DNA of 64,000 nucleotides from assembly GCF_029714365.1 (NCBI RefSeq), contig NZ_CP121659.1:1054001-1118000 (forward strand), read 5' to 3'. A model generated the notes under the pieces. It was given only the letters and a program-made list of their open reading frames with translations, did not search any database and had not been told where the DNA came from. The DNA is from Sinorhizobium terangae. Lineage in GTDB: Bacteria; Pseudomonadota; Alphaproteobacteria; Rhizobiales; Rhizobiaceae. A program made the translations under genes and the position numbers. Below are positions 1 to 10,807 of the stretch, in pieces; position 1 is the first letter of the stretch; each line of letters begins with the position of its first letter.

Positions 1-494
1 AGGTCATCGCCTCCGACAAGGCCGTTGACGTCAAGCCGGGCAACGCGATGCCGCTGCAGTTCATCCCGGTCGGCTCGATCATCCACAATGTAGAGATGAA
101 ACCGGGCAAGGGTGGCCAGATCGCTCGCTCCGCCGGCACCTATGCGCAGCTCGTCGGTCGCGACCAGGGCATGGCGATCCTTCGCCTGAACTCGGGCGAA
201 CAGCGCCTCGTGCACGGCTCTTGCCTTGCATCGATCGGTGCTGTATCGAACCCCGATCACGGCAACATCAATGATGGTAAGGCTGGTCGTTCGCGTTGGC
301 GCGGTAAGCGTCCGCACGTTCGCGGCGTCGTCATGAACCCGGTTGACCACCCGCACGGCGGTGGTGAAGGCCGCACTTCCGGTGGCCGTCACCCGGTTAC
401 CCCGTGGGGCAAGCCGACGAAGGGCAAGCGCACGCGCTCCAACAAGTCGACCGACAAGTTCATCATGCGCTCGCGTCACCAGCGCAAGAAGTAA
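1..494 (+). CDS. rplB: 50S ribosomal protein L2 (3' part)
   Basis: This is the C-terminal ~163 residues of ribosomal protein L2; the reading frame is open to the left edge from base 3, so the 5' part lies outside the window. L2 binds 23S rRNA and is needed for subunit association and peptidyl transfer. The conserved C-terminal segment is visible: the [15 protein letters not shown] stretch, containing the universally conserved histidine region, and a basic tail rich in Arg and Lys. It is followed 15 bases later by rpsS, the standard L2-S19 order of the S10 operon. Full-length L2 is about 275 residues, so roughly 40 percent is missing only because the window starts here. Confidence 0.98.
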   Translation, partial: VIASDKAVDVKPGNAMPLQFIPVGSIIHNVEMKPGKGGQIARSAGTYAQLVGRDQGMAILRLNSGEQRLVHGSCLASIGAVSNPDHGNINDGKAGRSRWRGKRPHVRGVVMNPVDHPHGGGEGRTSGGRHPVTPWGKPTKGKRTRSNKSTDKFIMRSRHQRKK

Positions 495-509
495 GAGAGG
501 AAGTCTCAA

Positions 510-788
510 GTGGCTCGTTCAGTTTGGAAAGGTCCGTTTGTTGACGGCTATCTTCTCAAGAAGGCTGAGAAGGTTCGCGACGGCGGTCGTAACGAAGTGA
601 TCAAGATGTGGAGCCGTCGCTCCACGATCCTTCCGCAGTTCGTTGGTCTGACCTTCGGCGTCTACAACGGCAACAAGCATGTTCCCGTCTCCGTGTCCGA
701 AGAAATGGTCGGTCACAAGTTCGGTGAATTCGCTCCGACCCGGACCTACTATGGTCATGGCGCGGACAAGAAGGCGAAGAGGAAGTAA
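510..788 (+). CDS. rpsS: 30S ribosomal protein S19
   Basis: S19 (92 residues, the usual length) binds 16S rRNA in the head of the small subunit with S13. It begins [10 protein letters not shown], the standard S19 amino terminus, which requires a GTG start at 510; a purine-rich AGAGAGGAAG stretch lies upstream as the ribosome binding site. The conserved [13 protein letters not shown] and [11 protein letters not shown] segments are present. It sits between rplB and rplV in the S10 operon with very short spacers and is almost certainly co-transcribed. Nothing is unusual except the GTG start. Confidence 0.98.
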   Translation: MARSVWKGPFVDGYLLKKAEKVRDGGRNEVIKMWSRRSTILPQFVGLTFGVYNGNKHVPVSVSEEMVGHKFGEFAPTRTYYGHGADKKAKRK

Positions 789-790
789 CG

Positions 791-1179
791 ATGGGCAAGG
801 CAAAAGCCGAACGCCGGCTGAAGGATAATGAGGCGCAGGCCATTGCGCGCACGATCCGCGTCAGCCCCCAGAAGCTCAACCTCGTTGCCGCGATGATCCG
901 CGGCAAGAAGGTCGACCGCGCTCTGGCCGAACTCGAATTCTCGCGCAAGCGCATCGCAGATACGGTCAAGAAGACGCTTGAATCTGCGATCGCCAACGCT
1001 GAGAACAACCACGATCTCGACGTTGATTCGCTCATCGTCGCAGAAGCTTACGTTGGCAAGTCGATCGTGATGAAGCGCTTCCACGCTCGTGGTCGCGGCC
1101 GTGCATCGCGCGTCGAAAAGCCGTTCTCGCACTTGACGATCGTCGTTCGTGAAGTGGAAGCCAAAGGGGAGGCCGCATA

Positions 1180-1180
<1 letters not shown>
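791..1180 (+). CDS. rplV: 50S ribosomal protein L22
   Basis: L22 (129 residues) binds 23S rRNA and its beta-hairpin lines the peptide exit tunnel. The conserved [17 protein letters not shown] segment near residues 24-40 and the C-terminal hairpin with [19 protein letters not shown] are visible. It starts two bases after the rpsS stop, and its stop codon overlaps the first base of the rpsC start (TAATG), indicating tight translational coupling within the S10 operon. Length and sequence are typical for Rhizobiales. Confidence 0.98.
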
Positions 1181-1893
<713 letters not shown>

Positions 1894-1931
1894 CATTCGC
1901 GTTTGGCAGCCAATATCGGAGAAGTAAAAAA

Positions 1932-2345
1932 ATGTTGCAGCCAAAGCGTACGAAGTATCGCAAGCAGTTCAAGGGCCGCATCAAGGGCGTTGCCAAGGGC
2001 GGTTCTGATCTCGCCTTCGGCGAATTCGGCCTGAAGGCTCAGGAGCCGAACCGCGTCAATGCCCGTGAGATCGAAGCGGCTCGCCGCGCGATCACCCGCC
2101 ACATGAAGCGCGCCGGCCGCGTTTGGATCCGCGTGTTCCCGGACGTTCCGGTCACCGCCAAGCCGACCGAAGTCCGCATGGGTAAGGGTAAGGGTTCGGT
2201 CGAATACTGGGCATGCAAGGTCAAGCCCGGCCGTATGATGTTCGAGATCGATGGTGTCAGCGAAGAACTCGCCCGTGAGGCACTTCGTCTTGGCGCTGCC
2301 AAGCTCTCTGTCAAGACGCGCTTCGTGCAGCGTATCGCAGAGTAA
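1932..2345 (+). CDS. rplP: 50S ribosomal protein L16
   Basis: L16 (137 residues) contacts 23S rRNA and helps position the A-site tRNA. It begins [16 protein letters not shown], the canonical start, and contains the conserved [23 protein letters not shown] region split over residues 82-105. A GGAGAAG ribosome binding site lies just upstream. Gene order rpsC-rplP-rpmC is the conserved S10 order. Length is normal. Confidence 0.98.
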   Translation: MLQPKRTKYRKQFKGRIKGVAKGGSDLAFGEFGLKAQEPNRVNAREIEAARRAITRHMKRAGRVWIRVFPDVPVTAKPTEVRMGKGKGSVEYWACKVKPGRMMFEIDGVSEELAREALRLGAAKLSVKTRFVQRIAE

Positions 2346-2357
2346 GGAGTGAAGCTC

Positions 2358-2558
2358 ATGAAAGCCGCAGATGTTCGCGCTCTGAGCGCCGATCAACTCA
2401 ACGAAGAGCTTGCCAAGCTGAAGAAGGAGCAGTTCAACCTGCGCTTCCAGAAGGCGACCGGCCAGCTCGAGAAGTCTTCGCGTATCAACGAAGTCCGCAA
2501 GGACATCGCACGCATTAAAACAATTGCCCGCCAGAAGGCGGCAGAAGCCAAGGCCTAA
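2358..2558 (+). CDS. rpmC: 50S ribosomal protein L29
   Basis: L29 (66 residues) is a small alpha-helical protein near the exit tunnel and part of the docking site for trigger factor and SRP. The ATG at 2358 is chosen over an in-frame GTG at 2349 because AAGGAG at 2343-2348 is 9 bases from the ATG and because 66 residues matches the family. The helical hairpin with [17 protein letters not shown] and the ETGQL-like [11 protein letters not shown] segment is clear. It follows rplP by 12 bases and precedes rpsQ by 12. Confidence 0.96.
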   Translation: MKAADVRALSADQLNEELAKLKKEQFNLRFQKATGQLEKSSRINEVRKDIARIKTIARQKAAEAKA

Positions 2559-2570
2559 GGACCAGAAAAT

Positions 2571-2807
2571 ATGCCGAAACGCATTCTGCAGGGCACCGTC
2601 GTCAGCGACAAGAACGACAAGACCGTCGTCGTCAGGGTCGAGCGCCGCTTTGCGCACCCGATCCTCCAGAAGACCGTTCGCCGTTCCAAGAAGTACAAGG
2701 CTCACGACGAGAACAACCAGTACAAGGTCGGTGACGTCGTTTCCATCGAGGAATGCGCGCCGATCTCGAAGGACAAGCGCTGGACGGTGGTTTCCGCCCA
2801 GGCTTGA
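2571..2807 (+). CDS. rpsQ: 30S ribosomal protein S17
   Basis: S17 (78 residues) is an OB-fold primary 16S rRNA binding protein. It begins [18 protein letters not shown], and has the conserved [19 protein letters not shown] segment and the [13 protein letters not shown] region. It is the last gene before an intrinsic terminator-like hairpin (2882-2912) and a 178-base gap, so in this genome it may mark the end of the S10 transcription unit. Confidence 0.98.
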   Translation: MPKRILQGTVVSDKNDKTVVVRVERRFAHPILQKTVRRSKKYKAHDENNQYKVGDVVSIEECAPISKDKRWTVVSAQA

Positions 2808-2881
2808 TTTCTGCAGGTTTTGGCCGCGAGACCCTTGCGTCTCGGGCAAATATCTGTATGAAGCACGCAATTAAAGCTGAG

Positions 2882-2912
2882 GAACGCTCGAGTCCGGGCG
2901 TTCTTTTGCTTT
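2882..2912 (+). terminator. Rho-independent terminator-like hairpin after rpsQ
   Basis: A 9-bp stem (2882-2890 with 2895-2903, one G-U pair) and a 4-base loop are followed by TTTTGCTTT. It lies between rpsQ and rplN inside the ribosomal protein cluster, so it could end the S10 operon or act as a partial attenuator. The U-run is interrupted, so read-through is likely. Confidence 0.7.
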
Positions 2913-2985
2913 GAGATGAGCACAATAAGCCGGGCGAGGGGGTTTCGACCCAACCGGCCTGGTAACAACAAGAAGGCGACCTGAC

Positions 2986-3354
2986 ATGATTCAGATGCAA
3001 ACAAACCTCGACGTGGCGGATAATTCCGGCGCACGTCGTGTCATGTGCATCAAGGTGCTGGGCGGCTCCAAGCGCAAGTATGCGTCGATTGGCGACATCA
3101 TTGTCGTTTCGATCAAGGAAGCCATTCCGCGCGGCCGCGTGAAGAAGGGTGACGTCATGAAGGCTGTTGTCGTTCGCACGGCGAAGGACATCCGCCGTCC
3201 GGATGGCAGCGTCATCCGTTTCGACACCAACGCAGCCGTTCTTATCGATAACAAGAAAGAGCCGATCGGCACCCGTATCTTCGGACCGGTTCCGCGCGAA
3301 CTCCGCGCCAAGAACCACATGAAGATCATCTCGCTGGCTCCGGAAGTACTCTAA
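2986..3354 (+). CDS. rplN: 50S ribosomal protein L14
   Basis: L14 (122 residues) binds 23S rRNA at the subunit interface. It begins [21 protein letters not shown] and carries the signature with [16 protein letters not shown]. An AAGAAGG-type purine stretch precedes the ATG. It is the first gene of the spc unit; the 178-base upstream gap containing a terminator-like hairpin suggests room for its own promoter, although no clear -35/-10 pair was found. Length is the family standard. Confidence 0.98.
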   Translation: MIQMQTNLDVADNSGARRVMCIKVLGGSKRKYASIGDIIVVSIKEAIPRGRVKKGDVMKAVVVRTAKDIRRPDGSVIRFDTNAAVLIDNKKEPIGTRIFGPVPRELRAKNHMKIISLAPEVL

Positions 3355-3368
3355 GGGAGCGTTGAGAG

Positions 3369-3680
3369 ATGCAAAAGATTCGCAAAGGCGACAAGGTTGT
3401 CGTTCTCACCGGTAAGGACAAGGGCCGAACCGGCGAAGTAATCCAGGTCATGCCGAAGGAAGACCGGGCTGTCGTGCGTGGCGTCAACATGGTGAAGCGT
3501 CACCAGCGCCAGACCCAGAGCCAGGAAGCGGGCATCATCAACAAGGAAGCCCCGATCCATCTTTCGAACATCGCGGTCGCCGATCCCAAGGACGGCAAGC
3601 CGACCCGCGTCGGCTTCAAGATCGAAGGTGACAAGAAGGTCCGCGTGGCCAAGCGTTCGGGAGTAGTGATCGATGGCTAA
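3369..3680 (+). CDS. rplX: 50S ribosomal protein L24
   Basis: L24 (103 residues) is an assembly-initiating 23S rRNA binding protein near the exit tunnel. The amino-terminal KOW motif is evident ([19 protein letters not shown], residues 5-23), and the conserved NMVKRHQRQ segment follows. Its last 8 bases overlap the start of rplE (ATG at 3673), pointing to translational coupling in the spc operon. Confidence 0.97.
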   Translation: MQKIRKGDKVVVLTGKDKGRTGEVIQVMPKEDRAVVRGVNMVKRHQRQTQSQEAGIINKEAPIHLSNIAVADPKDGKPTRVGFKIEGDKKVRVAKRSGVVIDG

Positions 3681-4230
3681 GACCGCTTATGAGCCGCGGC
3701 TCAAGAAGGAATACGTAGAGCGCATCCGCAAGGCGATGCAGGAGAAGTTCTCCTACGCCAACGAAATGCAGATCCCGCGCCTCGACAAGATCGTCATCAA
3801 CATGGGTGTTGGCGAAGCAACCGGCGACTCCAAGAAGCCGACCGTTGCTGCTGCCGACCTCGCTGCGATTGCTGGCCAGAAGCCGGTGATCACCCGCGCT
3901 CGCAACTCCATCGCTGGCTTCAAGGTCCGCGAAGGCATGCCGATTGGCGCCAAGGTTACCCTGCGCGGCGTTCGGATGTACGAGTTCCTGGATCGTCTCG
4001 TGAACATCGCCCTTCCGCGTGTTCGCGACTTCCGTGGCCTCAATCCGAAGTCCTTCGATGGTCGTGGCAACTTCGCCATGGGCATCAAGGAGCACATTGT
4101 GTTCCCTGAGATCAACTACGACAAGGTTGATCAGATGTGGGGCATGGACATCATCGTTTGCACGACGGCAACTAACGACGACGAAGCTCGCGCTCTGCTC
4201 ACAGAGTTCAACTTCCCGTTCCGTCAGTAA
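3673..4230 (+). CDS. rplE: 50S ribosomal protein L5
   Basis: L5 (185 residues) binds 5S rRNA and contacts the P-site tRNA. The [15 protein letters not shown] segment near residues 34-48, the [18 protein letters not shown] region and the C-terminal [16 protein letters not shown] stretch are typical. The start overlaps rplX by 8 bases. The order rplX-rplE-rpsN matches the spc operon. Confidence 0.98.
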   Translation: MAKTAYEPRLKKEYVERIRKAMQEKFSYANEMQIPRLDKIVINMGVGEATGDSKKPTVAAADLAAIAGQKPVITRARNSIAGFKVREGMPIGAKVTLRGVRMYEFLDRLVNIALPRVRDFRGLNPKSFDGRGNFAMGIKEHIVFPEINYDKVDQMWGMDIIVCTTATNDDEARALLTEFNFPFRQ

Positions 4231-4264
4231 TCCGTAACGACAAGCGTAAAGAAGGATAACTGTT

Positions 4265-4570
4265 ATGGCGAAAACGAGCGCAGTTGAAAAGAACAAGCGC
4301 CGCCGCAAACTGGTTGCCGGGCAAGCGTCCAAGCGCGCTGCATTGAAGGCAATCATCATGAACCAGTCTCTGCCGATCGAAGAGCGGTTCAAGGCAACCC
4401 TCAAGCTGGCAGAACTGCCGCGTGATGGCTCCAAGACCCGCATCCGCAATCGTTGCGAAGTGACGGGCCGCCCGCGTGCCTACTATCGCAAACTTCGTAT
4501 GTCGCGTATTGCGCTTCGCGAACTGGGCAACCTCGGCAAGGTGCCGGGCGTGGTCAAGTCGAGCTGGTAA
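4265..4570 (+). CDS. rpsN: 30S ribosomal protein S14
   Basis: S14 (101 residues) is in the head of the small subunit. This is the long, zinc-free type: the CXXC-X-CXXC zinc ribbon of the short type is absent, and the C-terminal [24 protein letters not shown] segment is present in the standard place. AAGGATAAC precedes the ATG. It sits in the spc operon between rplE and rpsH. Confidence 0.98.
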   Translation: MAKTSAVEKNKRRRKLVAGQASKRAALKAIIMNQSLPIEERFKATLKLAELPRDGSKTRIRNRCEVTGRPRAYYRKLRMSRIALRELGNLGKVPGVVKSSW

Positions 4571-4582
4571 GGAGACGGGCAC

Positions 4583-4981
4583 ATGGCAATGACTGATCCC
4601 TTGGGCGATATGCTCACCCGTATCCGCAACGGCGCTGCGCGCCGCAAGTCCAGCGTTTCGACGCCGGCCTCCAAGCTCCGCGCACGCGTTCTGGATGTCC
4701 TTCAGGCCGAAGGCTACATCCGCGGATACTCCGAAGTCGAATTCGGCAACGGCAAGTCCGAGCTGAACATCGAACTGAAATACTACGAAGGCTCGTCCGT
4801 GATCCGCGAGATCGCACGCGTCTCCAAGCCGGGCCGCCGGGTCTATGTCTCGGTCAAGTCCATTCCGCAGGTCGCGAACGGCCTCGGCATCACCATCCTT
4901 TCGACCCCGAAGGGCGTGATGGCCGATCATCAGGCACGCGAACAGAATGTTGGTGGCGAGGTTCTTTGCTCGGTCTTCTAA
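4583..4981 (+). CDS. rpsH: 30S ribosomal protein S8
   Basis: S8 (132 residues) is a primary 16S rRNA binder and, in enterobacteria, the translational repressor of the spc operon; whether that autoregulation exists here cannot be seen. The start [19 protein letters not shown] segment (here preceded by MA) and the C-terminal [14 protein letters not shown] with the EVLCSVF end are characteristic. GGAGACGGGC precedes the ATG. Confidence 0.98.
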   Translation: MAMTDPLGDMLTRIRNGAARRKSSVSTPASKLRARVLDVLQAEGYIRGYSEVEFGNGKSELNIELKYYEGSSVIREIARVSKPGRRVYVSVKSIPQVANGLGITILSTPKGVMADHQAREQNVGGEVLCSVF

Positions 4982-5021
4982 GGCCGGGCAGGATCTCCAT
5001 AGCGAACAGACAGGTAAAAAA

Positions 5022-5555
5022 ATGTCTCGTATCGGTAAGAAACCCGTTCAAGTTCCGGCAGGCGTCACGGCTAGCGTTGATGGCCAGAAGGTAACGGCGA
5101 AGGGTCCGAAGGGCGAGCTGTTCTTCGTCGCAAACGACGAAGTATCGGTGAAGCTCGAAAACAACACGGTTGTCGTTCAGCCGCTCAATGAGAGCAAGGA
5201 TGCTCGTTCGAAGTGGGGCATGTCCCGCACGATGATCGAGAACATCTTCAAGGGCGTGAAGGACGGCTACGAGCGCAAGCTCGAGATCAACGGCGTCGGT
5301 TACCGCGCATCGATGCAGGGCAAGAACCTGCAGCTGGCGCTCGGCTTCAGCCACGACGTGGTCTATCAGACTCCGGAAGGCATCACGATCGCTGTGCCAA
5401 AGCCGACGGAAATCGTCGTCACCGGCATCAACAAGCAGCAGGTCGGCCAGGTTGCCGCGGAAATCCGCGAATACCGCGGCCCCGAGCCCTACAAGGGCAA
5501 GGGCGTCAAGTATGCCGAAGAGCGGATTGTCCGCAAAGAAGGCAAGAAGAAGTAA
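5022..5555 (+). CDS. rplF: 50S ribosomal protein L6
   Basis: L6 (177 residues) binds 23S rRNA near the GTPase centre. The frame is open upstream to a possible start at 4947, inside rpsH, but [15 protein letters not shown] is the canonical amino terminus, so ATG 5022 is used. The two repeated L6 domains and the conserved [19 protein letters not shown] end are visible. It lies in the spc operon, followed by rplR 12 bases downstream. Confidence 0.97.
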   Translation: MSRIGKKPVQVPAGVTASVDGQKVTAKGPKGELFFVANDEVSVKLENNTVVVQPLNESKDARSKWGMSRTMIENIFKGVKDGYERKLEINGVGYRASMQGKNLQLALGFSHDVVYQTPEGITIAVPKPTEIVVTGINKQQVGQVAAEIREYRGPEPYKGKGVKYAEERIVRKEGKKK

Positions 5556-5567
5556 GGATCACGCGAA

Positions 5568-5930
5568 ATGGCTAGCAGGAAAGATACTCTTGTGCGTCGC
5601 GCCAGCCGCGTGCGCCGTCAAATCAAGGCGGTCGCCAATGGCCGCCCGCGCCTGTCGGTTCATCGCTCGTCGAAGAACATCTATGCGCAGATCATCGATG
5701 ACGTTGCCGGCAAGACGCTTGCCTCCGCATCGACCCTCGACACGGATCTGCGGTCTTCGCTGAAGACCGGTGCTGATACCGCGGCCGCTACGGCTGTCGG
5801 CAAGCTCCTTGCAGAGCGCGCTTCCAAGGCGGGCGTCAAGGACGTTGTCTTTGATCGTGGCGCCTTCATCTACCACGGCCGCATCAAGGCGCTGGCCGAG
5901 GCAGCTCGCGAAGGCGGCCTGAACTTCTAA
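5568..5930 (+). CDS. rplR: 50S ribosomal protein L18
   Basis: L18 (120 residues) carries 5S rRNA to the large subunit together with L5. The [20 protein letters not shown] segment (split here at residues 25-44) and the C-terminal [24 protein letters not shown] region are diagnostic. A GGATCACGCGAA leader precedes the ATG. It is followed by a 133-base gap before rpsE, longer than the other gaps in this operon. Confidence 0.98.
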   Translation: MASRKDTLVRRASRVRRQIKAVANGRPRLSVHRSSKNIYAQIIDDVAGKTLASASTLDTDLRSSLKTGADTAAATAVGKLLAERASKAGVKDVVFDRGAFIYHGRIKALAEAAREGGLNF

Positions 5931-6063
5931 GGTTCACCGCCCGAGCCGCAACGCTCGGGCGGCATCCGGCTTCGTAATACCCCGGCCGCTTCGATTTCGA
6001 AGGAAGTGAAGCGGCCTTCGTCAATCTGCCGATTGCACCCGGAAAAGAAAAAGGAAGAGGACA

Positions 6064-6633
6064 ATGGCACAAGAAAAAAGAGGCTCTCGCGAAGATCGCC
6101 AGAGCCGCGAAGAGCGCGACAGCGAATTTGTCGATAAGCTCGTCGCGATCAACCGCGTCGCCAAGGTGGTGAAGGGCGGTCGTCGTTTCGGTTTCGCAGC
6201 TCTCGTCGTCGTCGGCGACCAGAAGGGCCGCGTTGGCTTCGGTCATGGCAAGGCGCGCGAAGTGCCGGAAGCCATCCGCAAGGCAACGGAAGCCGCCAAG
6301 CGCGACCTGATCTTCGTCCCGCTGCGTGGTGGCCGCACATTGCATCACGACGTCCATGGCCGTCACGGCGCCGGCAAGGTGCTGCTGCGTTCGGCCAAGG
6401 CCGGTACCGGTATCATCGCTGGTGGTCCGATGCGCGCCGTCTTTGAAACGCTCGGCGTTCACGACGTTGTCGCCAAGTCGACCGGCTCGTCGAACCCTTA
6501 CAACATGGTTCGCGCGACGTTCGACGCGCTCAAGAACCAGATGCACCCGAAGGACATCGCGGCACAGCGCGGCATGAAGTACGCCACGCTCCAGGCCCGC
6601 CGCGTTTCCGCCGGCGTTGCTTCCGAAGAATAA
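6064..6633 (+). CDS. rpsE: 30S ribosomal protein S5
   Basis: S5 (189 residues) affects decoding accuracy and mRNA unwinding at the entry site. The N-terminal double-stranded-RNA-binding fold with [24 protein letters not shown] (residues 28-51) and the [15 protein letters not shown] loop are diagnostic. GGAAGAGGAC is the ribosome binding site. The acidic/basic N-terminal extension is usual for alphaproteobacteria. It is within the spc operon. Confidence 0.98.
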   Translation: MAQEKRGSREDRQSREERDSEFVDKLVAINRVAKVVKGGRRFGFAALVVVGDQKGRVGFGHGKAREVPEAIRKATEAAKRDLIFVPLRGGRTLHHDVHGRHGAGKVLLRSAKAGTGIIAGGPMRAVFETLGVHDVVAKSTGSSNPYNMVRATFDALKNQMHPKDIAAQRGMKYATLQARRVSAGVASEE

Positions 6634-6645
6634 GGGAGCTGACTG

Positions 6646-6849
6646 ATGGCTAAGAAAGAAGTTGCCAAGAAGACGGTTACCGTCGAGCAGATCGGTAGCC
6701 CCATTCGCCGTCCGGCCGTGCAGCGTCAGACGCTCATCGGCCTGGGCCTCAACAAGATGCACCGGGTTCGCACGCTGGAAGACACTCCGGCCGTTCGCGG
6801 CATGATCCGGGCCGTCCAGCACCTCGTTCGCGTCGTCGACGAGAAGTGA
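6646..6849 (+). CDS. rpmD: 50S ribosomal protein L30
   Basis: L30 (67 residues) is a small 23S rRNA-binding protein found in the spc operon. The core [11 protein letters not shown] and [22 protein letters not shown] segments are the family signature. GGGAGCTG precedes the ATG, 12 bases after the rpsE stop. Length is typical. Confidence 0.97.
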   Translation: MAKKEVAKKTVTVEQIGSPIRRPAVQRQTLIGLGLNKMHRVRTLEDTPAVRGMIRAVQHLVRVVDEK

Positions 6850-6862
6850 GGGGGATCCAGAA

Positions 6863-7333
6863 ATGAAACTGAATGAAATCAAGGACAACGAAGGCTCGAC
6901 CAAGAACCGCAAGCGTCTTGGCCGTGGTATCGGATCCGGCTCCGGCAAGACCGCCGGCCGCGGTGTAAAGGGTCAGAAGGCTCGTTCGGGCGTTGCCATC
7001 AATGGCTTCGAAGGCGGTCAGATGCCCATCTACCGTCGCCTGCCGAAGCGCGGCTTCAACAACATCTTCGCTTCGGAGTTCGTTGTCGTGTCGCTCGGCC
7101 GGATCCAGGCTGCCGTCGATGCCAAGAAGCTCGACGCGTCGAAGACGGTCGATGCCGCTGCTCTCAAGGCTGCCGGCGTTATCCGCCGCGAGAAGGACGG
7201 TGTTCGCGTTCTCGCTGACGGCGAACTGAAGGCGAAAGTCTCGCTCGAAGTTGCCGGCGCGTCCAAGTCGGCGATCGAGAAGATCGAAAAGGCCGGCGGT
7301 TCGGTCAAGCTGCTTGCAGCAGCCGCAGAATAA
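6863..7333 (+). CDS. rplO: 50S ribosomal protein L15
   Basis: L15 (156 residues) is a late-assembly 23S rRNA binder. The glycine/arginine-rich amino-terminal half with [20 protein letters not shown] and the conserved [17 protein letters not shown] segment are clear. It is the last gene before a strong intrinsic terminator (7345-7378), unlike enterobacteria where rplO and secY are contiguous. Confidence 0.98.
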   Translation: MKLNEIKDNEGSTKNRKRLGRGIGSGSGKTAGRGVKGQKARSGVAINGFEGGQMPIYRRLPKRGFNNIFASEFVVVSLGRIQAAVDAKKLDASKTVDAAALKAAGVIRREKDGVRVLADGELKAKVSLEVAGASKSAIEKIEKAGGSVKLLAAAAE

Positions 7334-7344
7334 TGTGACTGATG

Positions 7345-7378
7345 AACCGCCCGGGGTGCTTCACTCCGGGCGGTTTTG
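7345..7378 (+). terminator. Strong Rho-independent terminator after rplO
   Basis: A perfect 10-bp stem (7345-7354 with 7366-7375), extendable by further pairs toward the loop, is followed by TTTTG. It separates rplO from secY, so secY-adk probably uses an additional promoter in 7380-7567, where no unambiguous -35/-10 pair was found. Confidence 0.85.
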
Positions 7379-7567
7379 CTCCCATATGTGAGCCTCACGT
7401 TCGAGGCGGCGAATCACTCGCTGTATCGGACATAACGGAAACCACGGTGAGGCATCCGATTGCAGCGACAATCGCCTCGCGTCCGGTTTTCAAGAACGAA
7501 GACTTTCTCTTTCCGGAACTGACCGGGTTTTCCCGCTGATTCCGAAATTTGGTACGCGGAGAATCGC

Positions 7568-8908
7568 ATGGCTTCTGCAGCGGAACAGCTTGCCTCGAAC
7601 CTGAATTTTTCAACTTTCGCCAAGGCGGAGGATCTGAAAAAGCGTCTTTGGTTCACCCTTGGCGCGCTTCTGGTTTATCGCCTCGGCACCTATATCCCGC
7701 TGCCCGGCCTCAATCCGGATGCGTTTGCGCAGGCCTTCCAGGGCCAGAGCGGGGGCATTCTTGGCCTCTTCAACATGTTCTCGGGCGGCGCGGTTGAGCG
7801 CATGGCGATCTTCGCGCTCGGCATCATGCCCTATATTTCCGCTTCGATTATCGTGCAGCTCATGACCTCGGTCGTGCCGGCGCTCGAACAGTTGAAGAAA
7901 GAAGGCGAGCAGGGCCGCAAGATCATCAACCAGTATACCCGCTATGGCACGGTGCTCCTCGGCGCAATGCAGGCCTACGGCATTTCCATCGGGCTGGAGA
8001 GCGGCAACGGTCTGGTCATCGATCCGGGCTGGTTCTTCCGCATTTCGACGGTAATTTCTCTTCTCGGCGGCACGATGTTCCTGATGTGGCTGGGCGAGCA
8101 GATCACCTCGCGCGGCATCGGTAACGGCATTTCGCTGATCATTTTCGCGGGCATCGTCGCGCACCTGCCGACCGCGCTCGCCGGAACGCTCGAACTCGGC
8201 CGCACCGGGGCGCTCTCGACGCCGCTCATTCTCGCCATCATCATCATGGTCGTGGCAGTGATCGCGCTGATCGTTTTTGTCGAGCGTGCACAGCGCAGAC
8301 TGCTGATCCAGTATCCGAAGCGCCAGGTTGGCAACCGGATGTTCCAGGGCGATACGTCGCACCTGCCGCTGAAGCTCAACACCTCGGGCGTCATTCCGGC
8401 GATTTTCGCGTCGTCGCTGCTGCTCTTGCCGGCGACTCTGGCTGGCTTCGCCAACACTGCGACGCTGCCGGGCTGGGCAATGGCGATCGTCAGCGCGCTC
8501 GGTCATGGCCAGCCGCTCTATATGCTGTTCTACGGCGGCATGATTGCTTTCTTCGCGTTCTTCTACACCGCGATCGTGTTCAATCCGAAAGACACCGCGG
8601 ACAATCTGAAGAAGCACGGTGGCTTTATCCCGGGCATTCGCCCGGGCGAACGGACGGCCGAATACATCGACTTCGTGTTGACGCGCATCACCGTGATCGG
8701 CGCGATCTACCTGATCTTCGTATGCATCCTGCCTGAAATCCTCATCTCGCAGACCGGCGTGCCGTTCTACCTTGGTGGTACGTCGCTTTTGATTGTTGTC
8801 AGCGTCACCCTTGATACGGTAGCACAGATCCAGGGTCACCTCATTGCTCAGCAGTATGAGGGGCTGATCAAGAAGTCGAAGCTGCGCGGAGGAAAGAGGG
8901 GACGATGA
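7568..8908 (+). CDS. secY: Preprotein translocase subunit SecY
   Basis: SecY (446 residues) is the channel subunit of the Sec translocon in the inner membrane. About ten hydrophobic helices are visible. The amino-terminal [30 protein letters not shown] segment (split over residues 18-47), the cytoplasmic loop with [11 protein letters not shown] and the [14 protein letters not shown] loop are diagnostic. It starts 234 bases after rplO and a terminator, and its last 4 bases overlap adk, the conserved secY-adk arrangement. Confidence 0.98.
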   Translation: MASAAEQLASNLNFSTFAKAEDLKKRLWFTLGALLVYRLGTYIPLPGLNPDAFAQAFQGQSGGILGLFNMFSGGAVERMAIFALGIMPYISASIIVQLMTSVVPALEQLKKEGEQGRKIINQYTRYGTVLLGAMQAYGISIGLESGNGLVIDPGWFFRISTVISLLGGTMFLMWLGEQITSRGIGNGISLIIFAGIVAHLPTALAGTLELGRTGALSTPLILAIIIMVVAVIALIVFVERAQRRLLIQYPKRQVGNRMFQGDTSHLPLKLNTSGVIPAIFASSLLLLPATLAGFANTATLPGWAMAIVSALGHGQPLYMLFYGGMIAFFAFFYTAIVFNPKDTADNLKKHGGFIPGIRPGERTAEYIDFVLTRITVIGAIYLIFVCILPEILISQTGVPFYLGGTSLLIVVSVTLDTVAQIQGHLIAQQYEGLIKKSKLRGGKRGR

Positions 8909-9483
8909 GACTGATTTTTTTAGGCCCGCCGGGCGCTGGCAAGGGTACACAGGCCAAGCTTCTGACGGAGAGATACGGCATTCCGCAGCTTTCCACAGGC
9001 GACATGCTGCGCGCGGCCGTGGCTCAGGCGACCGAAGTGGGCAAGCGGGCAAAGGCCGTCATGGACGCCGGCCAGCTCGTTTCCGACGAGATCGTCAATG
9101 AAATCGTCTCTGACCGCATCGACGCGCCGGACTGCGCCAAGGGGTTTATCCTCGACGGTTATCCGCGCACCGTCCCGCAAGCCAAGGCGCTCGACCGGAT
9201 GCTCGAAAGCAAGGGGTTGAAGCTCGATGCCGTCATCGAGCTGAAAGTCGACGAGGCAGCTCTTGTACGGCGGATGGAGAATCGCGTAGCGGAAACCGTC
9301 GCGGCCGGCGGCACCGTTCGCTCCGACGACAATCCAGAAGCCTTCAAGCGTCGCTTGACGGAATATCGCGAGAAGACGAAGCCGTTGTCGGAATACTATG
9401 CCGGCACCGGTCAATTGAAGACTGTGGACGGCATGGCGGACGTGAATACGGTCACCGCCGAAATCGAGAAGATTCTGGCTTAG
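8905..9483 (+). CDS. adk: Adenylate kinase
   Basis: Adenylate kinase (192 residues) interconverts ATP + AMP and 2 ADP in the cytoplasm. The P-loop [10 protein letters not shown] lies at residues 7-16, the AMP-binding [11 protein letters not shown] segment follows, and FILDGYPRT is the conserved central motif. The LID region is the short form without a Cys4 zinc site. It overlaps secY by 4 bases (ATGA). The 233 bases after it hold no gene and may carry the rpsM promoter. Confidence 0.98.
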   Translation: MRLIFLGPPGAGKGTQAKLLTERYGIPQLSTGDMLRAAVAQATEVGKRAKAVMDAGQLVSDEIVNEIVSDRIDAPDCAKGFILDGYPRTVPQAKALDRMLESKGLKLDAVIELKVDEAALVRRMENRVAETVAAGGTVRSDDNPEAFKRRLTEYREKTKPLSEYYAGTGQLKTVDGMADVNTVTAEIEKILA

Positions 9484-9716
9484 ACATTCGTCTTTGCCAA
9501 AATGGAACCGCCGGGGGAGTTGACTTTTCCGGCCGATTCCTCCAAAGACAGCGTCAACTCGCGACATGAGAAGCGATCGGCGCGGTCTTCAAAGTAACGA
9601 AGTCCGGGTGCGGTCGTTTTTGACGTGTCTCGAACCTCAATTAACGTGCGGCTCTTCGAGGTCGCGTAACGAAGCACCTATTGCCGGATGGCAACTGGAA
9701 CGCAAGGAGAATAGAC

Positions 9717-10085
9717 GTGGCACGTATCGCTGGCGTCAACATCCCGACGGCAAAGCGCGTCGTCATCGCGCTGACCTACATTCACGGGATCGGCCCGAAA
9801 TTCGCGCAGGAAATCATCGAGAAGGTCGGCATCCCGTCCGACCGTCGCGTACACCAGCTTACGGACGCTGAAGTTCTTCAGATCCGCGAGACGATCGACC
9901 GCGATTACCAGGTCGAAGGTGATCTGCGTCGCGAAACCGCGATGAACATCAAGCGCCTGATGGACCTCGGCTGCTACCGTGGTCTTCGCCATCGTCGCGG
10001 CCTGCCGGTGCGCGGTCAACGCACGCACACCAATGCCCGCACCCGCAAGGGTCCGGCCAAGGCGATCGCCGGCAAGAAGAAGTAA
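9717..10085 (+). CDS. rpsM: 30S ribosomal protein S13
   Basis: S13 (122 residues) is in the small-subunit head and contacts tRNA and L5. The GTG at 9717 is selected because AAGGAG at 9704-9709 is correctly spaced and [15 protein letters not shown] is the canonical amino terminus; an in-frame upstream ATG at 9681 would give an atypical extension. The C-terminal [20 protein letters not shown] region is conserved. A terminator hairpin follows at 10106. Confidence 0.97.
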   Translation: MARIAGVNIPTAKRVVIALTYIHGIGPKFAQEIIEKVGIPSDRRVHQLTDAEVLQIRETIDRDYQVEGDLRRETAMNIKRLMDLGCYRGLRHRRGLPVRGQRTHTNARTRKGPAKAIAGKKK

Positions 10086-10105
10086 TTTCCCGAAAGGGGA
10101 AATCG

Positions 10106-10137
10106 GGAGGCTGGCGTCGTGCGCCGGCCTCCTTTTG
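10106..10137 (+). terminator. Rho-independent terminator after rpsM
   Basis: A 10-bp stem (10106-10115 with 10123-10132, one G-U pair), a 7-base loop and TTTT follow rpsM. It sits between rpsM and rpsK, which are usually adjacent in one alpha operon; here they are 229 bases apart. Confidence 0.8.
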
Positions 10138-10314
10138 CAGTTTGGGAAGGCGGTGTCGCCTGACCGTCGCGGACCGGGATCGGTTCAGCGAATATCCGTC
10201 GGGCCGGCGTGCTGGCTCGGCAAGAAGTGAAGATTCAGGGCAGGGGACGAACAATCCTTTTCCCGGTGGAGCCGCTGGAATTACGGCGGTGCAGAGATCT
10301 AAGAAAGGGATCCA

Positions 10315-10704
10315 ATGGCCAAGGAAGCCACCCGCGTTCGCCGCCGCGAGCGCAAGAACATCACGTCTGGCGTTGCACACGTCAATTCGTCGTTCAACAA
10401 CACGATGATCACCATCACCGACGCGCAGGGCAATGCAATCGCCTGGTCGTCCGCCGGTGCAAAGGGTTTCAAGGGTTCGCGTAAGTCGACCCCGTTTGCC
10501 GCTCAGATCGCCGCTGAAGACTGCGCCAAGAAGGCTCAGGAACACGGCATGAAGTCGCTGGAAGTGGAAGTTTGCGGTCCGGGTTCGGGTCGTGAATCTG
10601 CACTTCGCGCTCTGCAGGCTGCGGGCTTCATGATCACCTCGATCCGCGATGTGACCCCGATCCCGCACAACGGCTGCCGCCCGCGCAAAAAGCGCCGCGT
10701 CTGA
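10315..10704 (+). CDS. rpsK: 30S ribosomal protein S11
   Basis: S11 (129 residues) forms part of the platform and the mRNA exit channel. [19 protein letters not shown] near residues 21-39, the [15 protein letters not shown] loop and the C-terminal [15 protein letters not shown] end are diagnostic. AAGAAAGGGATCC precedes the ATG. It follows a terminator hairpin and precedes rpoA. Confidence 0.98.
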
Positions 10705-10807
10705 TCATTTGCATTCAACATCCCGGTGAGGGCGTCCAGGCGCTCTCCCGGTCTTCGGGGCTCGGTTGTCACGATTGGATGGTGGCAACGAACGGAAGGC
10801 AGAAAAC

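Noticed and set aside
4947..5021. Longer rplF start inside rpsH
   Set aside because: The extension is absent from L6 proteins; ATG 5022 gives the canonical terminus.
7610..9052. 480-codon open frame antisense to secY
   Set aside because: It is the mirror of a certain gene; the translation is rich in Arg, Asp and His with no family resemblance, as expected in a GC-rich coding region.
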